Positions 14,913 through 22,941 of a stretch of DNA of 36,840 nucleotides are shown piece by piece. The notes under the pieces were generated by a model. It was not told where the DNA came from and made no database searches. It saw nothing but the letters and a program-made list of their open reading frames with translations. The DNA comes from Thermococcus sp. (GTDB lineage Archaea; Methanobacteriota_B; Thermococci; Thermococcales; Thermococcaceae). Each line of letters starts with the position of its first letter. Position 1 is the stretch's first letter. The DNA lies in the NCBI GenBank assembly GCA_021160985.1, contig JAGHBN010000151.1:1-36840 (forward strand). Direction: 5' to 3'. Made by a program: the position numbers and the translations under genes.

Positions 14913-17900
14913 ATGGCGTGGAACGAGTGGATAGCAAAGCACCCAAAGACTGTGCTGGCAGTCTGGGTGGTGCTAATCGTTATCCTGGCGCCGCTCGCAG
15001 GAAGAATCAGCGAGCTGACCGATTACAGCACAGAGCAGATGGTGTCCCACAACATAGAGTCCATCAAAGTCCAGGACATCATGAGCGAGGAGTTCACCGG
15101 AGCTCAGAACGAAGACATGACATACCTGCTGATAACGAACATCAGCGTCAACGACGAAAACGCGAGGAAAGCCTACTACGCCTTCAAAGACCGCGTTGAG
15201 GGCAGGTACGCCACTAACGTAAGCTCCTACTACGACGCCCTCGACATGCTCTGGGACATGGACTACGAGCTGACCCTCAACATCACAAGGATGGCCGCTA
15301 ACATCACGGGAGTCCTCTATGCTACTGTTAAGGGCGTCAACGACGGCTACGGAATGGTTCTGAGCCAGACGCTCCTTCTGAAGAACACAACCGAAATGGT
15401 AAGAGGAAGCCTCGTTGAAACCGCGGGGGCGTACCTGACCCTCAAGGCCAACATGACGGCCCTCTACACCCAGCTCAATTCAACTGCCACTCTTCTCAGG
15501 GCCGCCGACGGGGCATACCTCCAGATATGCGCTCAGAACCCGAACATGAGCGCTCAGGAGAAAGTCCAGGCCCTTCAGAACGCCCTTGAGGGCCAGGTTC
15601 CTGAGAACCAGAAAGCAATCGTCCCCGTCATAGCCCAGACCGTTGTGTCCGCAGACCCCTACTGCAAAGGTACGCTCCTCTCGAATGATGAGCTCCTCAG
15701 GAACACCACGGTCGAACTCGTGTACGGCATGGTCGCGAATACTGGCCTTGAACTCCCCAAGGAGGTTCTCTTCCAGCTGTACGACAGTAAGGGTAATGAG
15801 GCCGTTATAGACGCCCTCACCAAGAGCATTCTCAAGGGCCAGATAGCCCAGATGATGAAGAACCTCGCCCCGAACCCCGAGGCCGTTGCGGAGGCAATCG
15901 TTGAGGAGGTTGCGAAGGACCCGCAGGGAATAATAAGCGGGGAGAGGCTTGAGGACGCCACGGTCTCAGTCGTCCTTGCCATGGTGCCGCAGAAAACCGA
16001 CGAAACTGAGAGCCTCGTCAGGGCCCTCTATGAGGGAGCCGATCCAAAGGAGCTCGCAAAGGAGTTCTTCCTCAAGGGAATGGGAGAGCAGTCCGGAGAG
16101 CAGGAGATGCCCAAGGAGTTCAAAGAAACAATGGAGGCCCTCATCGAGCAGGTCATAGAGAACTACCCGCTGAGCGAGGAGGAAATCGAGAGCCTTGTGA
16201 AGAAGACAGTCCTCTCGACTATATCGAGCTACGCGAAGGACAACCCCTACGGAGTCGAGCTGAAGTTCAACGAGACCCTGCTGGCTGAGATAGCCTTCCG
16301 CTTCAAAGACAACCCCAGTGCGATAACGAGGGAGGATGTCAAGCCCCTCGCGGAGGAGCTCTGGCCGGTTGTCAAGGAGAAGGCAGGAACTTACCTCAGT
16401 ATGCTCAAGAGCGAGGACAACACCACGGTTCTCATAACGTTCATACCGCTGGGAGAGCCCGGCCCCGATACAGACCCGTACCTCTACTACGCCCAGAACG
16501 CCACGGAGGTCAAGGATATTGCCCTTGAGGAGTTCGGAAAGTACTTCCCTGACGCCTTCGGGGCCCTTGGAGGAACCCCCGTCCAGACGCACGAGATGAC
16601 CGCGTACGGCCGGAGTGATAACCAGAAGACCAGCCAGGCGAGCATCATAGGTGCCCTCGTCGTGCTGTTCATCCTCATGGGAGGGGCCCTCCTGGCGACA
16701 TTACTGCCCTTCACGGGCGTCGCAACCTCAGCGCTTACAGCCCTGGGAATAGCGTACCTGCTCACGAAGGGCGGAATCCTCAACATCGGAAGCTGGGCCC
16801 AGATGCTCACCATAACGACCGCCCTCGGTCTTGGAATTGATTACTCGACCTACTACGTCCACCGCTTCAAGGAGTACATAGCCGAGGGCTACGACCACGA
16901 GAAGGCCGTCGCGGAGGCCCTCAAGAGGGCTAAGGACGCCGTCCTGGCGAGCGCATTCACTGACATCATAGCCTTCGCGAGCTTCGTCCTCGCCTGGGAG
17001 TTCCCGATATTCCAGCAGATGGGAATGGTAATCCCGCTGGCGGTCATAGCGGTGCTCCTCGCCAGCCTGACGCTCATCCCAGCAATAACGGCCCTCATAG
17101 GAGACAAGCAGATATTCTGGTGGCCGAGGCACATAAAGCACGTTGAGGCGCTCGACGTCCACGAGAGGAGCAGAATAGCCGAGTGGGTCGTCAACCACGC
17201 CAAGGTCGTCCTGCTCATAGGCCTCCTGATAGCGGTTCCGGCGACGTACACGTTCTTCACGTTCGAGGGAACCCACGACATGAGTCTCTTCCTGCCAGAG
17301 AAAAGCGAGACCCTCACCTTCATGCAGCTGAGCCAGGAGAAGCTCGGAGCGGCCATAACATCGCCAAACTACGTCATAATAGACCTTGGCCACAGTATAA
17401 CGGACGATGACCTCAAGGTGATAGATGAGATAACCGCCCACATAACGACGATGGAAGGCGTTAAGGCCGTCTACTCACCGACCAGGCCCTACGGCGAGCC
17501 AGTGAGCAACCTGACGCTTTCGGCGGTCACGGAGCTCGGAGGGGAGAGGTTCATCTCAAGCAGTGGAAACAAGGTGATGATTCAGATAGACCCGGTCTAC
17601 AAACCGACAGACGACAGGGCCAAGGAGCTCGTCAAGGCGCTGAGAAGCTACATGGCGGGGCTTGAGAAGGAGGGCAAGATAAAGGAAGGACTCGTCGGCG
17701 GGGGAGCGGCGCTCTCGATGGACCTCACCGACAGGATCAACGACATCTTCTGGCACAGGATAATCCCAGTGGCCCTCGTGCTGATGTTCCTCTCGCTGAT
17801 ACCGACGCTCAAGGGACTGCCGGCGGTCGTCTCGACGATGATGACAATATTCCTCGGCGTCATGACGAGCATCTGGGTCTCAACGTGGCTCTTCGGCAGG

Positions 17901-18284
17901 GTCTTTGACCAGGAAATCATGTGGTTCCTGCCGCTCATGGTCTTCGTAGTGCTCATGGGGGTCGGCATTGACTACAACAGCTTCTACCTCGTCAAGGCCA
18001 GGGACGAGTTCGAGCGCCGTTCACCGAAGGACGCCCTCGTCGTGGCGGCGGGAACCATGGACATGCTGGTAATCGGCCTCGCGGTGGTCCTTGCGAGCAC
18101 CTACGGCGCGCTGATGCTCAGCAGCACGTGGGGAACGAGGGAGATAGGCTTTGCATTGGCCGCTGGAGTCCTGCTGACGGCGACGATGGCGGTGTACTTC
18201 ATAGGCCCGGCCTTCATGAGCCTCTTCGGCGAAAAGGCCTGGTGGCCGCTGTTCAAGAACCACGAGAAGGCCAAGAGGGAGTGA
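14913..18284 (+). CDS. MMPL/RND-superfamily exporter with very large ectodomain
   Basis: This 1123-residue membrane protein has TM1 at about residues 14-32, followed by an ectodomain of some 535 residues. A first six-helix bundle starts at about residue 572 and contains the proton-relay-type GLGIDYSTYYVHRFKEY. Another helix at about 762-785, a smaller ectodomain (about 790-945) and a second bundle containing GVGIDYNSFYLVKARDEF complete it. Duplicated bundles with GxxxDY motifs identify the MMPL/RND superfamily of exporters. The first ectodomain is Glu/Lys-rich, helical and rich in N-glycosylation sequons. The open frame extends to 14745 across the padR operator, but ATG 14913 has GAGGTGGT eight bases upstream. 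It is likely under PadR control; substrate unknown. Confidence 0.88.
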   Translation: MAWNEWIAKHPKTVLAVWVVLIVILAPLAGRISELTDYSTEQMVSHNIESIKVQDIMSEEFTGAQNEDMTYLLITNISVNDENARKAYYAFKDRVEGRYATNVSSYYDALDMLWDMDYELTLNITRMAANITGVLYATVKGVNDGYGMVLSQTLLLKNTTEMVRGSLVETAGAYLTLKANMTALYTQLNSTATLLRAADGAYLQICAQNPNMSAQEKVQALQNALEGQVPENQKAIVPVIAQTVVSADPYCKGTLLSNDELLRNTTVELVYGMVANTGLELPKEVLFQLYDSKGNEAVIDALTKSILKGQIAQMMKNLAPNPEAVAEAIVEEVAKDPQGIISGERLEDATVSVVLAMVPQKTDETESLVRALYEGADPKELAKEFFLKGMGEQSGEQEMPKEFKETMEALIEQVIENYPLSEEEIESLVKKTVLSTISSYAKDNPYGVELKFNETLLAEIAFRFKDNPSAITREDVKPLAEELWPVVKEKAGTYLSMLKSEDNTTVLITFIPLGEPGPDTDPYLYYAQNATEVKDIALEEFGKYFPDAFGALGGTPVQTHEMTAYGRSDNQKTSQASIIGALVVLFILMGGALLATLLPFTGVATSALTALGIAYLLTKGGILNIGSWAQMLTITTALGLGIDYSTYYVHRFKEYIAEGYDHEKAVAEALKRAKDAVLASAFTDIIAFASFVLAWEFPIFQQMGMVIPLAVIAVLLASLTLIPAITALIGDKQIFWWPRHIKHVEALDVHERSRIAEWVVNHAKVVLLIGLLIAVPATYTFFTFEGTHDMSLFLPEKSETLTFMQLSQEKLGAAITSPNYVIIDLGHSITDDDLKVIDEITAHITTMEGVKAVYSPTRPYGEPVSNLTLSAVTELGGERFISSSGNKVMIQIDPVYKPTDDRAKELVKALRSYMAGLEKEGKIKEGLVGGGAALSMDLTDRINDIFWHRIIPVALVLMFLSLIPTLKGLPAVVSTMMTIFLGVMTSIWVSTWLFGRVFDQEIMWFLPLMVFVVLMGVGIDYNSFYLVKARDEFERRSPKDALVVAAGTMDMLVIGLAVVLASTYGALMLSSTWGTREIGFALAAGVLLTATMAVYFIGPAFMSLFGEKAWWPLFKNHEKAKRE

Positions 18285-18421
18285 CTTCCCTTTCCCATTT
18301 TTGTTCCGGAAGGGTTTTAGCCTCTTTTCACTTTTCTCCACTGGAGTCCCACTCAGAGAGGTGACCAATGAAGGGGCAAAGCTTCGCCCCCTGCAACCCC
18401 CGGCTCTGAAAGGTGATTGAA

Positions 18422-18640
18422 ATGGAAGTAGAAAAAAAGAAACTGAAGATATACATCCCCGGCGTTAAATTCCCCCCGCAGGACCGGGGGGTTTCACCCC
18501 CCACGTCCTTGCTAACCTCCTCCCCCCGAAGGTGGGACTCCACCCCACATAAAGGGGGAAACTACGTTTCCCAGACCCTTCCTTATCCCCTAAACACCGG
18601 AGGGGGCAAAGCCCCCTACAGCCCCCATTCTAAGAGGTGA
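18422..18640 (+). pseudogene. Partial duplicate of the 5' end of the downstream radical SAM gene
   Basis: ATG 18422 opens a frame whose first part, KKLKIYIPGVKFP, repeats residues 5-17 of the gene at 18646. It then runs into unrelated, Pro/Ser-rich sequence and ends at TGA 18640, five bases before the real start. The stretch encoding YIPGVKFP is identical in both copies (24 nt), while the codons before it differ synonymously. The DNA before each ATG is also similar (GGGGCAAAGC, CCCCCT-CA-CCCCC, then an AGGTGA site). It is therefore an old or recombined copy of the leader and N-terminus, not a functional radical SAM gene, as it lacks every cysteine. A translated leader peptide is possible. Confidence 0.6.
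18481..18617. repeat. Cluster of hairpins between the two copies of the radical SAM 5' end
   Basis: Four inverted repeats follow one another: GGAC-c-GGGGGG / CCCCCC-ac-GTCC (18481-18508), GGTGG/CCACC (18531-18544), GGGAAAC-tac-GTTTCCC (18556-18572) and AGGGGGC-aaa-GCCCCCT (18601-18617). A fifth, GGGGC/GCCCC, lies at 18373-18390. The density is unlike any other gap in the window. A small non-autonomous element or a structured mRNA leader would both explain it. Confidence 0.5.
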
Positions 18641-18645
18641 GCTAG

Positions 18646-19482
18646 ATGACAGAACGAAAAAAGCTCAAAATCTACATCCCCGGCGTTAAATTCCCCTCAA
18701 TCTCGCTCACCGGGAGCTACTGCTTCCTCAACTGCGCCCACTGCGGGAGGCACTACCTTGAGGGCATGAAGAAGCCCAAGAAGAGGGAACTCGTTGACTT
18801 CTGCCTCAACCTTGAGCGCTCCGGAGGTTTGGGCTGTCTGCTGAGCGGAGGTATGGACTCCCGCCTGAAGGTGCCAATCGACAAGTACGCAGACGAGCTG
18901 AGGGAGATTAAGGAGAAGACCGGTCTCAAGCTCAACGCCCACGTCGGCTTTATCGGGGAGGAAGACCTGGAGTGGCTGAAGTACGTTGATGTCGTTTCTC
19001 TCGACTTCGTTGGAGACGAAGATGTCATACGGCGCGTTTACAGGATAGGCAAGACAGTTGAAGACTACCTGAGGATAGTCGAGCTCCTGACAGAAAACGG
19101 AATCCGCGTGGCGCCCCACATAACCATTGGCTTGGACTTTGGGAAGATTCACTGGGAGTACAGGGCAATAGACCTGCTCACCCAGTATCCGATAGACGTC
19201 CTCGTGCTGGACGTACTCATACCGACGAAGGGAACGGAGATGGAGAGCGTTCCAAAGCCTAGCGTTAAGGAAAGCCTTGATGTCGTGAAGTACGCGCGCA
19301 AGCATTTCGATGGAGAGATAAGCATAGGCTGTATGCGTCCCACCGGACAGTGGAGGCTTGAGTTCGATAGAGGGGCAGTCCTGGCAGGAGTTGACAGGCT
19401 GACGAACCCGCCGAGGAAGGTCATCGAGTGGGCAAAAAGTGTGAGGGACGTCGAGATAATCTACGAGTGCTGTGTTATGTGA
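18646..19482 (+). CDS. Radical SAM protein, probable subunit of two-component lipoyl synthase (LipS-type)
   Basis: This 278-residue protein has the [4Fe-4S]-SAM motif CFLNCAHC (Cys 26, 30, 33), a glycine-rich SAM segment LLSGGMDSR and a compact TIM-barrel region. Cysteines near the C-terminus (IGCMRP and the final YECCVM) could bind an auxiliary cluster. From its position two genes after enolase and the padR/exporter pair, I believe it corresponds to TK2109. That protein was reported with TK2248 as the structurally novel LipS1/LipS2 lipoyl synthase that inserts sulfur into octanoyl chains. This identification rests on memory of gene order and was not searched. AGAGGTGAG precedes ATG 18646. 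Its 3' end overlaps the next, convergent gene by eight bases. Confidence 0.7.
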   Translation: MTERKKLKIYIPGVKFPSISLTGSYCFLNCAHCGRHYLEGMKKPKKRELVDFCLNLERSGGLGCLLSGGMDSRLKVPIDKYADELREIKEKTGLKLNAHVGFIGEEDLEWLKYVDVVSLDFVGDEDVIRRVYRIGKTVEDYLRIVELLTENGIRVAPHITIGLDFGKIHWEYRAIDLLTQYPIDVLVLDVLIPTKGTEMESVPKPSVKESLDVVKYARKHFDGEISIGCMRPTGQWRLEFDRGAVLAGVDRLTNPPRKVIEWAKSVRDVEIIYECCVM

Positions 19483-20194
19483 GAGCATCAACGAATCGCT
19501 CGACGTGCCTTACCGTCGCCCGGGCCAGTGCCGAGCGGTCATTAACGCGCTCAATCAGGGCGTTTATTGAGTTTTTGCCTTCAACAAGAATCCCCAGGGC
19601 GAGTTCAATGAATTCTCGCGCGCCCATTTTGTAGACCCTGCCATTGTCGAAAATCCAAACCAAGAACTTGCCTTCCCTGATGAGTGCCGCATGAACGTTC
19701 GGGTCAAAGGCACCAAAGTCCATCTTTACATAGAGATTAGTCTTTGGTTGTATTTTCCTTGCCCAGTCTGGGAGCTCTCCAGCGGGCTTCAGAATATTTT
19801 CGGGGACCATCCTGCCGTCTCCCGCAGGCGTTTTAACTCCCGGTCCTCCAATGAACTTCCTGAAATCATCCTCCCTTTTGAGCGCGTATAAAATTCCGGC
19901 CATGAAGTTCCCAAGGAAGCGGGGGAAGCTTACGGTGGTGGAGAGAACGTTGATGTTCTTAGGAACCCCGGTTAGGAGTGAGGGGTTCTCAATCCAGTAG
20001 CCTTTAACGGACAGGTGGTGCCTGAGAACATTGTCGAAGTCAAAGAGCACCTCTGTCCACTCCAAAAGCTCGTTCACGCTTTTAGCGGTTGAATACGGGC
20101 TCGTTCCTGGAAGATACCAGTACCAGTAAATCCCCGGAGCACTGTGCAGGGTCATGTTCCCCACCCGATACCGGGCATTCTCCTGGATTGGCAT
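19475..20194 (-). CDS. Unknown protein, candidate immunity-type gene (last of island)
   Basis: This 239-residue soluble protein shows no recognisable catalytic motif. The C-terminal half reads EGKFLVWIFDNGRVYKMGAREFI and then a helix, a beta-hairpin followed by an amphipathic helix. The same pattern recurs in the other genes of this island, and I infer a shared, rapidly diverging family of the kind encoded beside polymorphic toxins. The start at 20194 lies after GGAGGTG with long spacing. ATG 20155 (after GGGTGGGGA) is an alternative that would shorten it by 13 residues. It is the final gene of the minus-strand array and overlaps the radical SAM gene tail-to-tail. Confidence 0.6.
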   Translation of the reverse strand: MPIQENARYRVGNMTLHSAPGIYWYWYLPGTSPYSTAKSVNELLEWTEVLFDFDNVLRHHLSVKGYWIENPSLLTGVPKNINVLSTTVSFPRFLGNFMAGILYALKREDDFRKFIGGPGVKTPAGDGRMVPENILKPAGELPDWARKIQPKTNLYVKMDFGAFDPNVHAALIREGKFLVWIFDNGRVYKMGAREFIELALGILVEGKNSINALIERVNDRSALARATVRHVERFVDALT

Positions 20195-20200
20195 CAGCCA

Positions 20201-21057
20201 TTAAACACCTCCCCTGCCTGTGAGCCTTTCGAACTCCCTTTCCGCGTCCCTAATGGCATCATCGACGGCTTTTAAAAGAACTTTCTTCGGGACTCTGAGG
20301 GCTGTGCAGGAATACAGGACGAACGCCAGCAAAAATTCACCCTTTCCGGAGTCTGCCGCGTAGATGACCTCAAAGGGGTCGTAGGTTGAGAGGATAAAAC
20401 GGACGAACGGGGGAACCGCTCCTGCCGAGAGCCGTTTAAGCCCCCCAGTTCGCGTAGGAGCCCCCTGTCCTCCGGCCTTTTAAGCCCGCTGGAGGAGAGC
20501 CCCTTGATTTCCCCGTCCAAGTCCCCCTTTACCCGCCACCTTTCACCGGGCAGTTTGCCGTCCGCCACGAAGTCCCTGAGTTCTTTCAGCTCCTCAACGT
20601 ACCCCTCGAGGTTAACGAAAGCCTCCAGCACGTACGTGCTCCCGTAAACCTGAACCTCGTACTCGTCCATGACGTCCTCGGGTTCACCGAGCATCTCAAG
20701 CACTTTGGGTGAAGGCGGCTTTAGCCTGAACCTGAGCCACTCCATCCGCACGGGTTTTCCCTTGAGGACGGCTTCCAGGTTCTTGAGGGAATCCCGGATT
20801 GTCTCGACGAGTTTTTTGCGGGCGACCCGCACTCCCCTCCCGTCCGGCAGGGTCAGGCAGACCGTTCCACCCTCTGCCCTTACCTTCAGGCCCCAGGGCC
20901 TTTCTGACGGATTCTCCATTGATTGGAGTGCCTTTAGGGAGCTCATGAATCCATCCAGCGGCACGGGGTCTTCACTGATGAAAACAGGCCCGTCTTCGAG
21001 CACCAGCACGGGGAAGCCCCTGTCTCCATCCCTGAGGAAGAAGGAAAAGGACAACAC
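20201..21057 (-). pseudogene. Frameshifted unknown gene, candidate immunity-type
   Basis: From GTG 21057 the frame encodes a soluble protein with two hairpin-helix units (PVFISEDPVPLDGFMSSL and GGTVCLTLPDGRGVRV plus helix). At the C6/G6 run 20441-20446 the reading changes. The track frame continues as low-complexity sequence to 20272. Adding one G restores GLKRLSAGAVPPFVRFILST, YDPFEVIYAADSGKGEFLLA and so on to TAA 20201, immediately before the next gene. The natural product would be about 285 residues. Either a one-base deletion has broken it or the homopolymer is misread. Its start lies four bases after the stop of the preceding gene. Family unrecognised. Confidence 0.65.
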
Positions 21058-21060
21058 CGC

Positions 21061-21593
21061 TCACACCCCCGGTATCCGGAGTGAACCCATCCACCTGAGG
21101 TACTCGTCCCTTAAGCCCGCGGGGGACTTCGGTGTCGAGCCGCCCGAGCGCGTCAAACACGGCCCTGGCCATGCGCTTCCCGAGCTCCTTCGCGGGAAGC
21201 CCGGCTTTTCTGGTGGAGTACGCGGGGAGCGGGACGTTAAAGTCATCTGGATAGCAGAGGACGACTTTACCGTTTTCCGCTTCATAATCACGCCGAAGTC
21301 CTCGGGCAGTCCAAGGGTGAGCAGGAAAAGCCCTCGAAGGCCCTGCATGAGCTTATCAGCGTTGTATAGTCCGCCTCGTCCTCAAGCCCCATCCCTTCAA
21401 AGTCATTGGATAGAAGATAAGTAGCACCCTTGGCGAGGCTCTCGATGGCAAGTATTAACCTCAGGGGATGCACTCTGGAGTAAACTTCCACGGGGCCGAG
21501 CTTTATCCTGTAGTGTCCAGGGGAGACAATAATCGCTTTCCAGAGGGGCCCGTCTCTAACGACAAACCCGCCCCACGTTAGGGAGCATTCCAT
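21061..21593 (-). pseudogene. Unknown gene broken by three frameshifts, candidate immunity-type
   Basis: A protein-like reading is recovered only by switching frames three times. MECSLTWGGFVVRDG ... EADYTTLI runs in the first frame; a one-base shift near 21345 gives KLMQGLRGLFLLTLGLPEDF. A second near 21278 gives ENGKVVLCYPDDFNVPLPAY ... GKRMARAVFDALGRL, and a third near 21103 gives DEYLRWMGSLRIPGV and the stop at 21061. Each shift coincides with a short A or G run, with a net change of -1, -1, +1. The reconstructed product (about 175-180 residues) has the hairpin-helix pattern of its neighbours. It lies between two genes with stop/start spacing of a few bases, so it was once part of the operon. 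Confidence 0.6.
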
Positions 21594-21597
21594 GGCA

Positions 21598-22110
21598 TCA
21601 ACCCCCGAGCACGTCCTTATACCTGCTCCTCCGCACGAGCTCTTTAACCCTCTCAAGCCCCGTCAGGTAGGCTTCGTCCCCAGTTCCCCTCAGGTACTCC
21701 TCAAGGAATTCCAGGGCGGCTTTCACGTACTCCCTGACTTCAACCCTCTCCCTGCCAACCAACCGGTCGTTCTCGAAAGCCTCAATGAGCAGGTAATCGT
21801 CCTCCTTCCTGAACACCACGGGAGAAATCGGCTCGTAAGTGCCGAAACCCACCTCGAGCTTCCCGCCCCTGCAGTTCCTTCTTATCGCCCTCCTCTCGTC
21901 CTCCTCGAACTTTTCAAGCACGTAGGGAATTTCGTCACACGATGCAACCGCGAAGGCTACTGTGGAGAGGATTGCCGCCAGCGCCTGCACAATGTAGCAG
22001 GCGGCCCACACGAGCCTTTTCCTGTTTATCTCTATAATAATCCAGGCCCCAAACCCCCCGGATTCCTCTAACTCTTCAAGCGGGACATCAACCGAAAATT
22101 CAACCTGCAT
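21598..22110 (-). CDS. Unknown protein, candidate immunity-type
   Basis: This 170-residue protein has alternating strands and helices: QVEFSVDVPLEEL, a fairly hydrophobic AACYIVQALAAILSTVAFAVAS segment, then FRKEDDYLLIEAFENDRLVG and a helix VREYVKAALEFLEEYL. This again is the hairpin-helix unit of the island. ATG 22110 is preceded by AGGGAGGT at good spacing. The frame also opens at GTG 22149 in a GTGA overlap with the preceding gene's stop, which would add 13 residues. Family unrecognised. Confidence 0.6.
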   Translation of the reverse strand: MQVEFSVDVPLEELEESGGFGAWIIIEINRKRLVWAACYIVQALAAILSTVAFAVASCDEIPYVLEKFEEDERRAIRRNCRGGKLEVGFGTYEPISPVVFRKEDDYLLIEAFENDRLVGRERVEVREYVKAALEFLEEYLRGTGDEAYLTGLERVKELVRRSRYKDVLGG

Positions 22111-22145
22111 CGAGACGACCTCCCTTGAGTTTCCCACCAGACGGC

Positions 22146-22868
22146 TCACAGGTTCTGAAGGAAGATTTTGAGGTCGTATAAGACTTTAAAATACGCCTCA
22201 AGGGGCTCCCTCCAGGGCCCCTTCGGGAGCAGCCGACCCAGTTCTTCCAGGGAATTCAACGTTTCCATCCCCATCTCGAAGAAAGCCTCTAACAAAGAGT
22301 TAGCATCGCATTCTATCAAAACGCTCTTCGGATTAAGCGTTCCATCACTCTCGGCGAAATAAGTCTCAGAGCATACAATCGCCCTTTCCCCGACGCGTTT
22401 AAATATTACCTGGCTCAGATATTTCCCAAATGATGCGTTAAAAACAACTCCTCCAATTTCAGAACATTTCAATATATACTCACGCTTTAGCTCTTCAATA
22501 GGGACCTCCTTTAACCGCGGGTCGGGTATTCTCTTGATTTCTGGGGGATAAACCCATTTCCACAGAAATTCAACAAAGTCCTCGCTTGTGAGGATTTCAC
22601 TATTAAAGCGTTCAAGTGCCCCTTTGAGGTAAATGCTCACAAGGAACGAATCTTGGGGGACATATAAGAACCTTAGCGGCTCTTTGGAATCGTCTGCTAA
22701 CACCTCACGGCCGGCGATTTTTAGTGAGTATCCACCGGGGGGTAAAAGAAAGAGCCCCGAAAGTGCATGAAGGCGTATTGACTTTTTGTTCCTAATTAAA
22801 AAATCCCTAAAAGCTTCTCTGCTTTTCAGCTGTCTTTCCAAGTATTCAACATCAAAGTGCCACCTCAT
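22146..22868 (-). CDS. Unknown protein, candidate immunity gene for the orphan toxin cassette
   Basis: This 240-residue soluble protein has no signal peptide and no known motif. It lies directly downstream (73 bp) of the start-less toxin cassette at 22942-23390, where an immunity gene is expected in a polymorphic toxin locus. The C-terminal part (KRVGERAIVCSETYFA ... KSVLIECDANSLLEAFFEM) carries a strand-strand-helix unit like its neighbours. ATG 22868 follows GGAGGGG; a TTG lies one codon upstream. Together with the following gene it starts the chain of overlapping genes running to 19475. Base composition is more A+T-rich than in the housekeeping genes. Confidence 0.6.
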   Translation of the reverse strand: MRWHFDVEYLERQLKSREAFRDFLIRNKKSIRLHALSGLFLLPPGGYSLKIAGREVLADDSKEPLRFLYVPQDSFLVSIYLKGALERFNSEILTSEDFVEFLWKWVYPPEIKRIPDPRLKEVPIEELKREYILKCSEIGGVVFNASFGKYLSQVIFKRVGERAIVCSETYFAESDGTLNPKSVLIECDANSLLEAFFEMGMETLNSLEELGRLLPKGPWREPLEAYFKVLYDLKIFLQNL

Positions 22869-22941
22869 CAAGGTTACCCCTCCTACAGGGAATTAAAGGA
22901 AGTAGTGAAAATATAAATGGGAGGATACAAAGAGCAAGTAG

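Noticed and set aside
16728..17441. Open frame of 237 codons on the minus strand
   Set aside because: It is antisense to the exporter, with charged low-complexity translation and no ribosome binding site.
18328..18543. Minus-strand 71-codon ORF over the duplicated leader
   Set aside because: It spans the hairpins and C-runs, has no ribosome binding site and no protein-like pattern.
20669..21424. Plus-strand open frame of 251 codons in the toxin island
   Set aside because: Ser/Pro/Arg-rich translation opposite to coherent minus-strand protein sequence; a shadow.
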